From: Hydrogenophaga sp.
Lineage (GTDB): Bacteria; Pseudomonadota; Gammaproteobacteria; Burkholderiales; Burkholderiaceae_C
Reading direction: 5' to 3'
DNA length: 39,033 bases
Assembly: GCF_011772445.1 (NCBI RefSeq)
Contig: NZ_WVZN01000047.1
Coordinates: forward strand, 323,714-362,746
A program made the position numbers and the translations under genes. The notes beneath the pieces are model-generated. The model worked only from the letters and a program-made list of their open reading frames with translations, was not told the origin of the DNA and made no database searches. Below, piece after piece: positions 31,632-39,033 of this stretch. Positions within the stretch are counted from its first letter, which is position 1. Every line of letters starts with the position of its first letter.

Positions 31632-32368
31632 CGCACCTCAAGGACCTCCCGCTCCAGGCGCTGCAGTTCTACGCCACCGCGCCCTATCCGTGCAGCTACC
31701 TGGCCGGCCGCCAGGCGCGCTCCCAGGTGGCCACGCCCAGCCACCTCATCCACAACGACGCGTACTCCGACCTCGTCACGCACGGCTTTCGCCGCAGCGG
31801 CATGTTCACCTACCGGCCCTACTGCGACGGCTGCAACGCCTGCGTGCCGCTGCGCGTGCCCGTGGACCGCTTCGAACCCAACCGCAGCCAGCGGCGCAGC
31901 CAGCGCCAGCACGGCGGCCTGCTCACCCGGGTGCTCAAGCTGTGCTTCCTGCCCGAGCATTACCAGCTCTACCTGCGCTACCAGAACAGCCGCCACGCGG
32001 GCGGCGGCATGGACCACGACAGCGTCGACCAGTACACGCAGTTCCTGCTGCAGAGCCGCGTCAACTCGCGCCTGGTCGAATTCCACGAGCCCGACGCCCA
32101 GGGCCGGCCCGCCCGGCTCAAGATGGTGTCCATCATCGACGTGCTCAACGACGGCCTCTCGGCGGTCTATACCTTCTACGAACCCGACGAGCGCTGCAGC
32201 TACGGCACGTACAGCGTGCTCTGGCAGATCGAGCAGGCCCGCACGCTCGACCTGCCGCACGTGTACCTCGGCTACTGGATCGCGCAGAGCCCGAAGATGA
32301 ACTACAAGGCGGGCTTCCGGCCGCATGAGGTGCTCATCGACGGCCGCTGGGTGCCCGCCCACGCCTGA
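31628..32368 (+). CDS. bpt: Aspartate/glutamate leucyltransferase (Bpt, arginyltransferase family)
   Basis: Bpt transfers leucine to proteins with N-terminal Asp or Glu, the companion step to Aat in the N-degron pathway. Databases often call it arginyltransferase from the ATE1 family. The 246-residue protein begins at GTG 31628 ([15 protein letters not shown]) and shows [14 protein letters not shown], the cysteine motif [34 protein letters not shown], and the ending [19 protein letters not shown]. The start is fixed by the GTGA overlap with aat. The pair aat-bpt is conserved in proteobacteria. Confidence 0.93.
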   Translation: MTHLKDLPLQALQFYATAPYPCSYLAGRQARSQVATPSHLIHNDAYSDLVTHGFRRSGMFTYRPYCDGCNACVPLRVPVDRFEPNRSQRRSQRQHGGLLTRVLKLCFLPEHYQLYLRYQNSRHAGGGMDHDSVDQYTQFLLQSRVNSRLVEFHEPDAQGRPARLKMVSIIDVLNDGLSAVYTFYEPDERCSYGTYSVLWQIEQARTLDLPHVYLGYWIAQSPKMNYKAGFRPHEVLIDGRWVPAHA

Positions 32369-32448
32369 ATCGACCCCGGCGCAGGGTCTTTCAAGAATGC
32401 TGCGGTGCGGCGATTTCATCTTGTAAGATGGAGTTTGCACATTCGATC

Positions 32449-33231
32449 ATGAGCAAACGATCCGACTCCCCCCCCACCGCGCCCACCGTCCAGGTGCTGG
32501 AGCGCATGTTCAACCTGCTGGAGGTACTCGCCTCCCGCGAAGAGGCGGTCTCGCTCAAAGAGATCAGCGAGAAGACCGGACTGCACCCGTCCACGGCGCA
32601 CCGCATCCTCAATGACCTGACCATCGGCCGCTTCGTCGATCGCCCGGAAGCCGGCAGCTACCGCCTGGGCATGCGTCTGCTGGAACTGGGCAACCTGGTC
32701 AAAGCCCGCCTGAGCGTGCGCGACGCGGCCCTGGGGCCCATGCGCGAACTGCACAAGCAGATCCAGCAGCCGGTGAACCTGAGCGTGCGCCAGGGCGACG
32801 AGATCATCTACGTGGAGCGTGCCTACAGCGAGCGCTCGGGCATGCAGGTCGTGCGCGCGATCGGCGGGCGGGCGCCCCTGCACCTCACCTCGGTGGGCAA
32901 GCTGTTCCTGGCCGATGAGGACCCCACGCGCGTGCGCGCCTACGCCACCCGCACGGGCCTGGCCGGCAACACGCGCAACAGCTTCACGCAACTGCCCGCG
33001 CTGGAGCGTGAACTCGCCCAATGCCGCCAGGCCGGCGTGGCGCGGGACAACGAGGAGCTGGAGATGGGCGTGCGCTGCATGGCCGCCGGCATCTACGACG
33101 ACCAGCGCAAGCTGGTGGCGGGTTTGTCGATCTCGGCGCCGGCCGACCGCATCGACGAGGGCTGGCTGCCCCGGCTGAAGGCCACGGCCGCCGAGATCTC
33201 GGCCGCGCTGGGTTATCCGGCCAGCCGCTGA
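32449..33231 (+). CDS. IclR-family transcriptional regulator
   Basis: This 260-residue regulator has an N-terminal winged helix (SLKEISEKTGLHPSTAHRIL, then FVDRPEAGSYRLGMRLLELG) and a C-terminal GAF-like effector domain (from about residue 80, with IIYVERAYSERSG, GRAPLHLTSVGKLFLAD and the late block GVRCMAAGIYDDQRKLVAGLSIS). IclR proteins control catabolic or other pathways by small-ligand binding. The target here is unknown, as no catabolic genes are adjacent. Two starts are possible: 32449 (MSKRSDS, with GGAG 15 nt upstream) and the in-frame ATG at 32428 that overlaps a -10-like TAAGAT. I favour the later. It converges with pbpG, 18 bp apart. Confidence 0.88.
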   Translation: MSKRSDSPPTAPTVQVLERMFNLLEVLASREEAVSLKEISEKTGLHPSTAHRILNDLTIGRFVDRPEAGSYRLGMRLLELGNLVKARLSVRDAALGPMRELHKQIQQPVNLSVRQGDEIIYVERAYSERSGMQVVRAIGGRAPLHLTSVGKLFLADEDPTRVRAYATRTGLAGNTRNSFTQLPALERELAQCRQAGVARDNEELEMGVRCMAAGIYDDQRKLVAGLSISAPADRIDEGWLPRLKATAAEISAALGYPASR

Positions 33232-33249
33232 CTCGCGGCCCTCGGGGCA

Positions 33250-34374
33250 TCAGCCCTGGGGACGCACCTTGGTGGCGATCATCTGGCCCTGGTGCTCCAC
33301 CCAGCGGCGCACGCGCTCCGCGTCCTGGATGCGGCCGACCCGGCCACTGGCGTCCAGGAACACCATGATGAGCTGGCGCCCGGCCACGCTGGCCTGCATC
33401 ACGAGGCAGCGGCCCGCTTCCGAGATGTAGCCGGTCTTCTGCAGGCCGATGTCCCACTCGGGGTTCTTGATCAGCCGGTTGGAGTTGTTGTACTGCAGCG
33501 TGCGCCGGCCCACGTCGACCTCGTAGCCGGGTGAGGTGGACAGGTCGCGCAGCATGGGGCGCTCATAGGCCGCCGACACCAGGATGGCCAAGTCGCGGGC
33601 GCTGGAGCGGTTCTGGCTCGACAGACCGGTGGGCTCCACGTAGCGCGTATCGTGCATGCCCAGTTCTGCCGCCTTGTCGTTCATGCGCTTCACGAAGGCG
33701 TCGAGGCCGCCCGGGAAATGCCGGCCCAAGGCATTGGCCGCGCGGTTCTCGCTCGACATGAGGGCCAGGTGCATGGCCTCGCCGCGGGTGAGTCGGGTGC
33801 CCACGGCCAGGCGCGAACGACTGCCCTTGATGGTGTCGATGTCGTCGCGGGTGATGGTGATCGTCTCGTCCATGTCCTGACCCGCCTCGACCACGACCAG
33901 CCCCGTCATGAGCTTGGTGAGTGAAGCGATGGGCAGCACGGCCGAATCGTTCTTGGAAAACAGCACCTCGTTGGTCCGCTGATCGACCACCAGGGCGACG
34001 CTGGCGTTCAGGTCGAGTTCGTCATCGATGCCATGCAGCCCGAGGCTCTGACCCATCGACAACGCCGGCGGCGTGACGGCGCGCACCGTGTGTCTGACGC
34101 GCTGGGCACGGGGTTTGGTCGTCGGCGCAGCCTTGACGAGCTTCACCTTGCGGGAGTCGACGCTCTGCTTGCGCTTGGCGGTGTTGACCTTCTTGACCGA
34201 GCGGCTGCTCACCTTCGGTTTGCTGGCCTTCTTGACGGGCGCCTTGGCGCTCTTGCTGGCCTTGGACGAAGAGCCCGAGGCGGCGTGGGCCACACCCCCT
34301 TGCCCGAGCACCCCGATCAAAGCCAGCACCATGGCGGCAATGAACGATTTCAGGGCGATCGGACGGAACAACAT
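33250..34374 (-). CDS. pbpG: D-alanyl-D-alanine endopeptidase, PBP7-like
   Basis: This is an exported class C-type low-molecular-weight penicillin-binding protein of the S11 family, a periplasmic D,D-endopeptidase that cuts peptidoglycan cross-links. The 374-residue protein has a signal peptide (to about residue 32), a long Lys/Ser-rich linker (about 33-100) and the catalytic domain. The active-site motifs are SLTK (Ser151-Lys154), SEN (208-210) and KTG (313-315). The basic linker of nearly 70 residues is longer than in E. coli PBP7 and could bind anionic wall polymers or nucleic acid; that is inferred. A promoter (TTGCTG-17-TATACT) lies upstream. Confidence 0.9.
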   Translation of the reverse strand: MLFRPIALKSFIAAMVLALIGVLGQGGVAHAASGSSSKASKSAKAPVKKASKPKVSSRSVKKVNTAKRKQSVDSRKVKLVKAAPTTKPRAQRVRHTVRAVTPPALSMGQSLGLHGIDDELDLNASVALVVDQRTNEVLFSKNDSAVLPIASLTKLMTGLVVVEAGQDMDETITITRDDIDTIKGSRSRLAVGTRLTRGEAMHLALMSSENRAANALGRHFPGGLDAFVKRMNDKAAELGMHDTRYVEPTGLSSQNRSSARDLAILVSAAYERPMLRDLSTSPGYEVDVGRRTLQYNNSNRLIKNPEWDIGLQKTGYISEAGRCLVMQASVAGRQLIMVFLDASGRVGRIQDAERVRRWVEHQGQMIATKVRPQG

Positions 34375-34411
34375 GACTCAACTCCAGCAAGGGGGACCAG
34401 CGCTGGGGCGG

Positions 34412-34440
34412 AGTATAGGGAGTCACAAAAAAATCAGCAA
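34412..34440 (-). promoter_or_regulatory. Promoter of pbpG
   Basis: On the minus strand, TTGCTG (34440-34435) is followed by 17 bp and TATACT (34417-34412). It lies 38 bp before the pbpG ATG, in the AT-rich gap after the leuA terminator, and the spacing is ideal for sigma-70. Confidence 0.6.
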
Positions 34441-34478
34441 TATCAAAAGCTTGGAAGGGGGTCTTAATTGATCGATGG

Positions 34479-34499
34479 AAAAAGGCACCGTTTGGCGCC
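34479..34499 (-). terminator. Rho-independent terminator after the leuA pair
   Basis: On the minus strand, GGCGCC (34499-34494), loop AAAC, GGTGCC (34489-34484) and TTTTT (34483-34479). It has a 6-bp stem with one G-T pair and a clear T-tail, 53 bp after the leuA stop. Confidence 0.85.
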
Positions 34500-34552
34500 C
34501 AGTTTCCTCCGATCGATAAGGAAGTTCTACAAGTCTTTGAAAACTTTGAACT

Positions 34553-36094
34553 TTATCCCTGTGCCGCCACCCTGTCGGCCTTGCTGTGCAGTTTGTTGAG
34601 CGCGCTCAGATAGGCCTTGGCGGACGCTACCACGATGTCCGGGTCCGCCCCCACCCCGTTGACCACACGCCCGCCGTGCTGCAAGCGCACCGTCACCTCG
34701 CCCTGGCTCTCGGTGGAGCCACTGGTGATGGCGTTCACCGAGTACAGCAGCAGCTCGGCGCCGCTCTTGACGTGCTGCTCGATGGCCTTGAGAGACGCGT
34801 CGACCGGTCCGTTGCCGTCGCTGTCCCCACGCAACTCCTTGCCTTCCACGGTGAACACCACCGACGCATGCGGGCGCTCGCCGGTCTCGCTGCGCTGGGA
34901 CAGGGACACGAAGCCGTACTGCTCCTTTTCGGTGGTGACACTCTCGTCGCTCACCAGCGCCAGGATGTCCTCGTCGAAGATCTCGGCCTTGCGGTCGGCC
35001 AGTTCCTTGAACTTGGCGAAGGCGGTGTTGATTTCCGTCTCGGACTCCATCTCGATGCCGAGTTCCTGCAGGCGCTGCTTGAAGGCGTTGCGGCCCGAGA
35101 GTTTGCCCAGCACGATCTTGTTGGCGCTCCAGCCCACGTCCTCGGCGCGCATGATTTCGTAGGTGTCGCGCGCCTTGAGCACACCGTCCTGGTGGATGCC
35201 ACTGGCGTGTGCGAACGCGTTGGCACCCACCACGGCCTTGTTCGGCTGCACCACGAATCCTGTGGTCTGGCTCACCATGCGGCTGGCGGGCACGATCTGC
35301 GTGGTGTCCACCGCGACGTCGAGGCCGAAGTAGTCGCGGCGCGTGCGCACCGCCATCACGATTTCCTCCAGCGAGCAGTTGCCCGCGCGCTCGCCCAGTC
35401 CGTTGATGGTGCATTCCACCTGCCGCGCGCCACCGATCTTCACGCCCGCGAGCGAGTTGGCCACGGCCATGCCGAGGTCGTTGTGGCAGTGCACGCTCCA
35501 GATCGCCTTGTCGGAGTTGGGGATGCGTTCGCGCAGCGTGCGGATGAACTCGCCATACAGCTCGGGCACCGCGTAGCCCACGGTGTCGGGGATGTTGAGC
35601 GTGGTCGCGCCTTCCTTGATCACCGCCTCCAGCACGCGGCAGAGGAAGTCCACGTCGCTGCGGTAGCCGTCCTCCGGGCTGAACTCGATGTCGGCCACCA
35701 GGTTGCGCGCGAAGCGCACCGACTGCTTCGCCTGTTCCAGCACCTGCTCGGGGGTCATGCGCAACTTCTTCTCCATGTGCAGGGCACTGGTGGCGATGAA
35801 GGTGTGGATGCGCGCGCGGTTCGCGCCTCTCAGGGCTTCCGCAGCGCGCGAGATGTCGCGGTCGTTGGCGCGCGCCAGCGAGCACACCGTGGAATCCTTG
35901 ATGTGGTCGGCGATGGCCTTGACCGACTCGAAGTCCCCATTGGAGCTGGCCGCGAAACCGGCCTCGATCACGTCGACCTTCAGGCGCTCGAGCTGGCGCG
36001 CAATGCGCAGCTTTTCGTCCTTGGTCATGGACGCGCCGGGCGATTGCTCGCCGTCGCGCAGGGTGGTGTCGAAAATGATCAATTGCTCGCTCAT
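34553..36094 (-). CDS. leuA: 2-isopropylmalate synthase, short type (LeuA type 1)
   Basis: This enzyme condenses acetyl-CoA and 2-ketoisovalerate, the committed step of leucine synthesis. The 513-residue protein matches the E. coli-like type: [17 protein letters not shown] at the N-terminus, [17 protein letters not shown] (metal HxH-type ligands) and [14 protein letters not shown], then a C-terminal regulatory domain (about residue 390 on) for leucine feedback. AAGGAGT lies well placed before the ATG at 36094. It follows a second, clearly different leuA by 30 bp, so both are made from one transcript governed by the upstream attenuator. A terminator follows. Confidence 0.94.
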   Translation of the reverse strand: MSEQLIIFDTTLRDGEQSPGASMTKDEKLRIARQLERLKVDVIEAGFAASSNGDFESVKAIADHIKDSTVCSLARANDRDISRAAEALRGANRARIHTFIATSALHMEKKLRMTPEQVLEQAKQSVRFARNLVADIEFSPEDGYRSDVDFLCRVLEAVIKEGATTLNIPDTVGYAVPELYGEFIRTLRERIPNSDKAIWSVHCHNDLGMAVANSLAGVKIGGARQVECTINGLGERAGNCSLEEIVMAVRTRRDYFGLDVAVDTTQIVPASRMVSQTTGFVVQPNKAVVGANAFAHASGIHQDGVLKARDTYEIMRAEDVGWSANKIVLGKLSGRNAFKQRLQELGIEMESETEINTAFAKFKELADRKAEIFDEDILALVSDESVTTEKEQYGFVSLSQRSETGERPHASVVFTVEGKELRGDSDGNGPVDASLKAIEQHVKSGAELLLYSVNAITSGSTESQGEVTVRLQHGGRVVNGVGADPDIVVASAKAYLSALNKLHSKADRVAAQG

Positions 36095-36124
36095 GGTGGG
36101 GACTCCTTGTTGTAGGCGCGCGCT

Positions 36125-37813
36125 TCAGGGCGCGACGCGTTCGATCGATTCCTGCGCCTGTGTGGGCGCCACGCGCCGCAAGCCCGACACGATGGCCTTG
36201 AAGGACGCGGACACGATGTTGGTGTCGCGCCCCACGCCGAAGACGGTATGGCGCTCGTCCACGCGCAACTCCATGTAAGCCATGGCCTGCGCCTGGGCAC
36301 CGGCGCCGATGGCGTGCTCATGGTAGTCGAGCACGCGCACCGATCGGCCGGTGGCCGCGTTCAGCGCGTTGACAAAGGCGTCGATGGGACCGTTACCCTC
36401 CCCTTGCACGGGCACCACCGCGCCCGCCCAGTCGACGTCGGCCGTCACGCGCACGCTGCCACCGGCCTGCCCGGAGGTGGTGGCGTTGGTGGGCGCCGGG
36501 GCGGACAGGGCGTACTCGCGCTCGAACAGTTGCCACAGGTCCTTCGCGGTGAGCTCCTTGCCGTCCAGGTCCATTACGGCCTGCACCGCCTGGCTGAACT
36601 CGATCTGCAGGCGGCGAGGCAGCTCCAGCCCGTACTCGGTTTCGAGCAGGTAGGCGATGCCGCCCTTGCCCGACTGGCTGTTCACGCGGATCACCGCCTC
36701 GTAGCTGCGGCCCACGTCCTTCGGGTCGATGGGCAGGTAGGGCATGTTCCAGATCTCGCCGTCCTTGCGCGCTGCGAAGGCCTTCTTGATCGCGTCCTGG
36801 TGCGAGCCCGAGAACGAGGTGTAGACCAGGTCGCCCACATAGGGATGGCGCGGGTGCACGGGCAACTGATTGCAGTGCTCCACGGTGCGGCGGATCTCGT
36901 CGATGTCGGAGAAATCCAGCCCGGGCCCCACGCCCTGCGTGTAGAGGTTGAGCGCGACGTTGACGATGTCCAGGTTGCCGGTGCGCTCGCCGTTGCCGAA
37001 GAGGCAGCCTTCGAGGCGATCGGCACCCGCCATGAGCGCGAACTCACCCGCCGCGGTGCCGGTGCCCCTGTCGTTGTGCGGGTGCACCGACAGCACGATG
37101 GATTCGCGCCGAGCGAGGTGGCGGTGCATCCACTCGATCATGTCGGCGAAGATGTTCGGTGTGCTGTGCTCCACGGTGGAGGGCAAGTTGACGATGCACT
37201 TGCGCTCGGGCGTGGGCGCCCAGACCGCGGTGACCGCGTCGACCACGCGCTTGGAAAACGCGAGCTCGGTGCCCGAGAACATCTCGGGCGAGTACTGGAA
37301 GGTCCAGCGCGTGTCGGGCTGCTCGGCCGCCAGGCGCTCGAACAGGCGCGCGTTCTCCACGGCCAGCTCGACGATCGCATCCTCGTCCATGCCCAGCACC
37401 ACCCGACGCATGATGGGCGCGGTGGCGTTGTAGAGGTGCACGATGGCGCTGCGCGCGCCGCGCAGCGACTCGAAGGTGCGGCGGATCAGGGGCTCGCGGG
37501 CCTGGGTGAGCACCTGGATCGTCACGTCCTCGGGGATCAGGTCCTCGTCGATGAGGCGGCGCACGAAGTCGAACTCGGTCTGCGAGGCCGAGGGGAAGCC
37601 CACCTCGATCTCCTTGAAGCCGATCTTCACGAGCTGATGGAACATGCGCAGCTTGCGCTCCGGGTCCATGGGCTCGATCAGCGCCTGGTTGCCGTCGCGC
37701 AGGTCGACGCTGCACCAGATCGGGGCCCGGCGAATGACGGCGTCAGGCCAGGTCCGGTCCCTGAGGCCGACGGGCCGGAAGGCGGCGTACTTGCTAGCAG
37801 CTTGCTTCAGCAT
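36125..37813 (-). CDS. leuA: 2-isopropylmalate synthase, long type (LeuA type 2)
   Basis: This is a second 2-isopropylmalate synthase of 562 residues, of the longer group (as in Corynebacterium and Mycobacterium, also common in Burkholderiales). Features are [57 protein letters not shown] and [16 protein letters not shown] in the catalytic barrel, and a C-terminal LeuA dimer/regulatory domain from about residue 430. I chose the ATG at 37813 ([20 protein letters not shown]) because it begins the family N-terminus and lies after the attenuator; the open frame extends on through the leader. It shares little sequence with the leuA that follows. Confidence 0.93.
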   Translation of the reverse strand: MLKQAASKYAAFRPVGLRDRTWPDAVIRRAPIWCSVDLRDGNQALIEPMDPERKLRMFHQLVKIGFKEIEVGFPSASQTEFDFVRRLIDEDLIPEDVTIQVLTQAREPLIRRTFESLRGARSAIVHLYNATAPIMRRVVLGMDEDAIVELAVENARLFERLAAEQPDTRWTFQYSPEMFSGTELAFSKRVVDAVTAVWAPTPERKCIVNLPSTVEHSTPNIFADMIEWMHRHLARRESIVLSVHPHNDRGTGTAAGEFALMAGADRLEGCLFGNGERTGNLDIVNVALNLYTQGVGPGLDFSDIDEIRRTVEHCNQLPVHPRHPYVGDLVYTSFSGSHQDAIKKAFAARKDGEIWNMPYLPIDPKDVGRSYEAVIRVNSQSGKGGIAYLLETEYGLELPRRLQIEFSQAVQAVMDLDGKELTAKDLWQLFEREYALSAPAPTNATTSGQAGGSVRVTADVDWAGAVVPVQGEGNGPIDAFVNALNAATGRSVRVLDYHEHAIGAGAQAQAMAYMELRVDERHTVFGVGRDTNIVSASFKAIVSGLRRVAPTQAQESIERVAP

Positions 37814-37839
37814 GGTGTGGACTCTCTCGTATCGACAGA

Positions 37840-37891
37840 ACCCGCAGCCCCAAAAACACAAACGGCCCGCTGCGGGTGCAAACGGGCCGTT
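37840..37891 (-). terminator. Leucine attenuator terminator upstream of leuA
   Basis: On the minus strand AACGGCCCG (37891-37883) pairs with CGGGCCGTT (37869-37861), a perfect 9-bp stem followed by TGTGTTTTT, between the leader peptide stop and leuA. Two competing helices are visible: leader bases ACGGGC (37927-37922) can pair with GCCCGT of the 5' arm, and the loop ACCCGCAGC (37877-37869) is perfectly complementary to GCTGCGGGT (37848-37840) beyond the T-run. This is the layout expected of a transcription attenuator. Which helix is the true antiterminator is not decided. Confidence 0.85.
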
Positions 37892-37910
37892 GGTGTGAGT
37901 CGCTCGCGCG

Positions 37911-37970
37911 CTACCGCATCTGCCCGTGACGGACACCCAGTAGTAGCAGCGAAGCGGCTTGGGAAAACAT
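37911..37970 (-). CDS. leuL: leu operon leader peptide
   Basis: A 19-residue leader [22 protein letters not shown], ends 20 bp before the attenuator stem. It carries four consecutive leucine codons (CTG CTA CTA CTG). CTA is rare in this GC-rich genome, and two in a row would make the ribosome stall when charged tRNA-Leu is scarce. By analogy with enteric leu operons, stalling should let an antiterminator form and leuA be transcribed. No clear Shine-Dalgarno precedes the ATG at 37970. It lies only 56 bp after pssA, so the leader may be read from pssA as well as from its own promoter. Confidence 0.85.
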   Translation of the reverse strand: MFSQAASLLLLGVRHGQMR

Positions 37971-38026
37971 GCGTGGCAATGTATCACAAAGCCCGCGAAA
38001 GCCCATGGCGCGGGACGGCGTGCCGC

Positions 38027-38839
38027 TCAGTCGTCGTGCAGGCCGCGCTCGTCGGGCTCGTCGGTGGAGGTGCTGATCACGCTGGTTGGCCGGCCCTTGG
38101 ACTTGCGCCACAGGTACACACCGTAGCCGGAGAGGCCGTAGAGCACGAAGAGGAAAAACAGCACCGTGGGCGGATGGATATTGATCACCGCGATGCCCAG
38201 CGCCACCAGCACCAGCGCCGCAAAGGGCACGCTCTTCTTCAGGCTCAGGTCCTTGAAGCTGTAGAACGGCACGTTGGTGACCATGGTCAGGCCGGTGTAC
38301 AGCGTGATCACGAACATGACCCAGCTCACGTCCTGCGGCGCCACGCCGGTTTCCTGCATGAGCCAGATGAAGCCGGCCACCAGCGCCGCCGCCGCCGGCG
38401 ACGGCAGGCCCTGGAAGTAACGCTTGTCGACCACACCGGTGTTCACGTTGAAGCGCGCCAGGCGCAGTGCGGCGCAGGCGCAGTACACGAAGGCCGCGAT
38501 CCAGCCCCAGCGACCCAGGTCGCGCAGGCTCCACTCATAGGCGATGAGCGCGGGCGCCGCGCCGAAGGACACCATGTCGGAGAGCGAATCCATCTGCTCG
38601 CCGAAGGCGCTCTGCGTATTGGTGAGACGGGCCACCCGCCCATCGAGGCTGTCAAGCACCATGGCCACGAAGATGCCCACGGTGGCGAGGTCGTATCGGC
38701 CGTTCATGGCCATGACGACCGCGTAGAAGCCGCCGAACAGCGCGGCCAGCGTGATCATGTTGGGCAGGAAGTAGATGCCCTTGGGGCGGCGGCGCACCTC
38801 GCCCAGTTGTTCCACCTCGGTTTCGTGTCCGTCGTGCAT
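38027..38839 (-). CDS. pssA: CDP-diacylglycerol--serine O-phosphatidyltransferase
   Basis: PssA joins serine to CDP-diacylglycerol to make phosphatidylserine, the precursor of phosphatidylethanolamine. The 270-residue integral membrane enzyme carries the complete CDP-alcohol phosphotransferase motif D66-G67-x2-A70-R71-x8-G80-x3-D84-x3-D88. About eight hydrophobic helices follow, and a basic tail (RKSKGRPT) with an acidic end. This is the Bacillus-type membrane-bound PssA, not the E. coli soluble type. The setting ilvC-pssA-leuA is a conserved betaproteobacterial order. A terminator separates it from ilvC, and no terminator lies between it and the leu leader. Confidence 0.93.
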   Translation of the reverse strand: MHDGHETEVEQLGEVRRRPKGIYFLPNMITLAALFGGFYAVVMAMNGRYDLATVGIFVAMVLDSLDGRVARLTNTQSAFGEQMDSLSDMVSFGAAPALIAYEWSLRDLGRWGWIAAFVYCACAALRLARFNVNTGVVDKRYFQGLPSPAAAALVAGFIWLMQETGVAPQDVSWVMFVITLYTGLTMVTNVPFYSFKDLSLKKSVPFAALVLVALGIAVINIHPPTVLFFLFVLYGLSGYGVYLWRKSKGRPTSVISTSTDEPDERGLHDD

Positions 38840-38908
38840 GGCGTGTTCTTATGGAAATGTCGTCGGCCCGGAAGCTCTGAAGTGTACGTGCCGGGGCCCA
38901 AATGAGAA

Positions 38909-38939
38909 GGGCCCGGGCCGCGCATGGCGACCCGGGCCC
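38909..38939 (-). terminator. Terminator between ilvC and pssA
   Basis: On the minus strand GGGCCCGGG (38939-38931) pairs with CCCGGGCCC (38917-38909) over a 13-nt loop and is followed by TTCTCATTT. The 9-bp all-GC stem lies 32 bp after the ilvC stop. Confidence 0.7.
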
Positions 38940-38971
38940 GGGAGCGGCAATTGCCGCGCCTGACTGGACGA

Positions 38972-39033
38972 TCAGTTGCGGCTCTGATCCACCAGCTTGT
39001 TCTTGGCGATCCAGGGCATCATGGCGCGAAGCT
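38972..39033 (-). CDS. ilvC: Ketol-acid reductoisomerase, last codons only (cut by window edge)
   Basis: Only the final 19 residues and the stop are in the window. Read on the minus strand they are LRAMMPWIAKNKLVDQSRN, the characteristic C-terminus of class I IlvC in Burkholderiales. IlvC makes the dihydroxy acid intermediates of valine, leucine and isoleucine synthesis, which feed the 2-ketoisovalerate used by the two LeuA enzymes nearby. Its position before pssA matches the usual order. The gene continues to the right of the window. Confidence 0.85.
   Translation of the reverse strand, partial: LRAMMPWIAKNKLVDQSRN

Noticed and set aside
34586..36115. 509-codon plus ORF opposite the short leuA
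   Set aside because: The minus strand encodes a clear 2-isopropylmalate synthase; the plus product is low-complexity.
1..39033. CRISPR arrays, insertion sequences, attachment sites and origins
   Set aside because: I saw no regularly spaced repeats, transposase or integrase genes, DnaA-box clusters, or direct repeats of the tRNA 3' end.

Overview
The window is chromosomal DNA of a high-GC betaproteobacterium, most likely Burkholderiales and probably family Comamonadaceae. This is a family-level inference from protein character and gene order (ilvC-pssA-leuA, lptFG next to pepA-holC, cysI-DUF934-cysHDN, tandem aat-bpt). I cannot name a genus. Coding density is very high, there are no mobile elements, CRISPR arrays or phage genes, and no gene-free stretch exceeds about 240 bp.

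Layout. 1-2.9 kb: end of a TAXI-type TRAP permease, its DUF1850 companion, an AEC transporter and an exported glutathione peroxidase. 2.97-6.3 kb (minus): branched-chain amino acid binding lipoprotein, then holC and pepA. 6.3-9.9 kb (plus): lptF, a 66-nt repeat, lptG, cbiX and cysB, all joined by ATGA overlaps, followed by an aminotransferase. 11-15.8 kb (minus): a Tat-exported Rieske protein and HrpA helicase. 15.8-20.9 kb: argA, dsbB, fpr, yggX, an MnmC-C-like FAD oxidoreductase and a degenerate receiver-domain protein. 21.1-26.3 kb: the assimilatory sulfate operon cysI-DUF934-cysH-cysD-cysN. 26.4-30.2 kb: 7Fe ferredoxin, a second copy of the 66-nt repeat, a TrxR-like ferredoxin-NADP reductase, then a TPP riboswitch heading a TonB-dependent receptor. 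30.3-33.2 kb: tRNA-Asn, VanZ-like protein, aat, bpt and an IclR regulator. 33.2-39 kb (minus): PBP7-like protein, two different leuA genes behind a leucine attenuator with a leader peptide, pssA and the last codons of ilvC.

How the genes connect. CysB and the CbiX chelatase (siroheme) lie 12 kb upstream of the sulfate operon whose CysI needs siroheme. CysH is of the [4Fe-4S] APS type, so CysDN product can be reduced directly. No cysJ is seen, and a ferredoxin/reductase pair directly follows cysN. Leucine synthesis is controlled by transcription attenuation.

The most unusual signal is the pair of 66-nt repeats at 7403-7468 and 26757-26822. Each begins with ATG at or just after an upstream gene's stop. 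Each encodes a 21-residue ORF whose TGA overlaps the next gene's start, and each supplies that gene's Shine-Dalgarno. Each also carries a hairpin whose stem differs between copies by two compensatory base-pair changes around an identical 15-nt loop. I do not recognise it as a described element.
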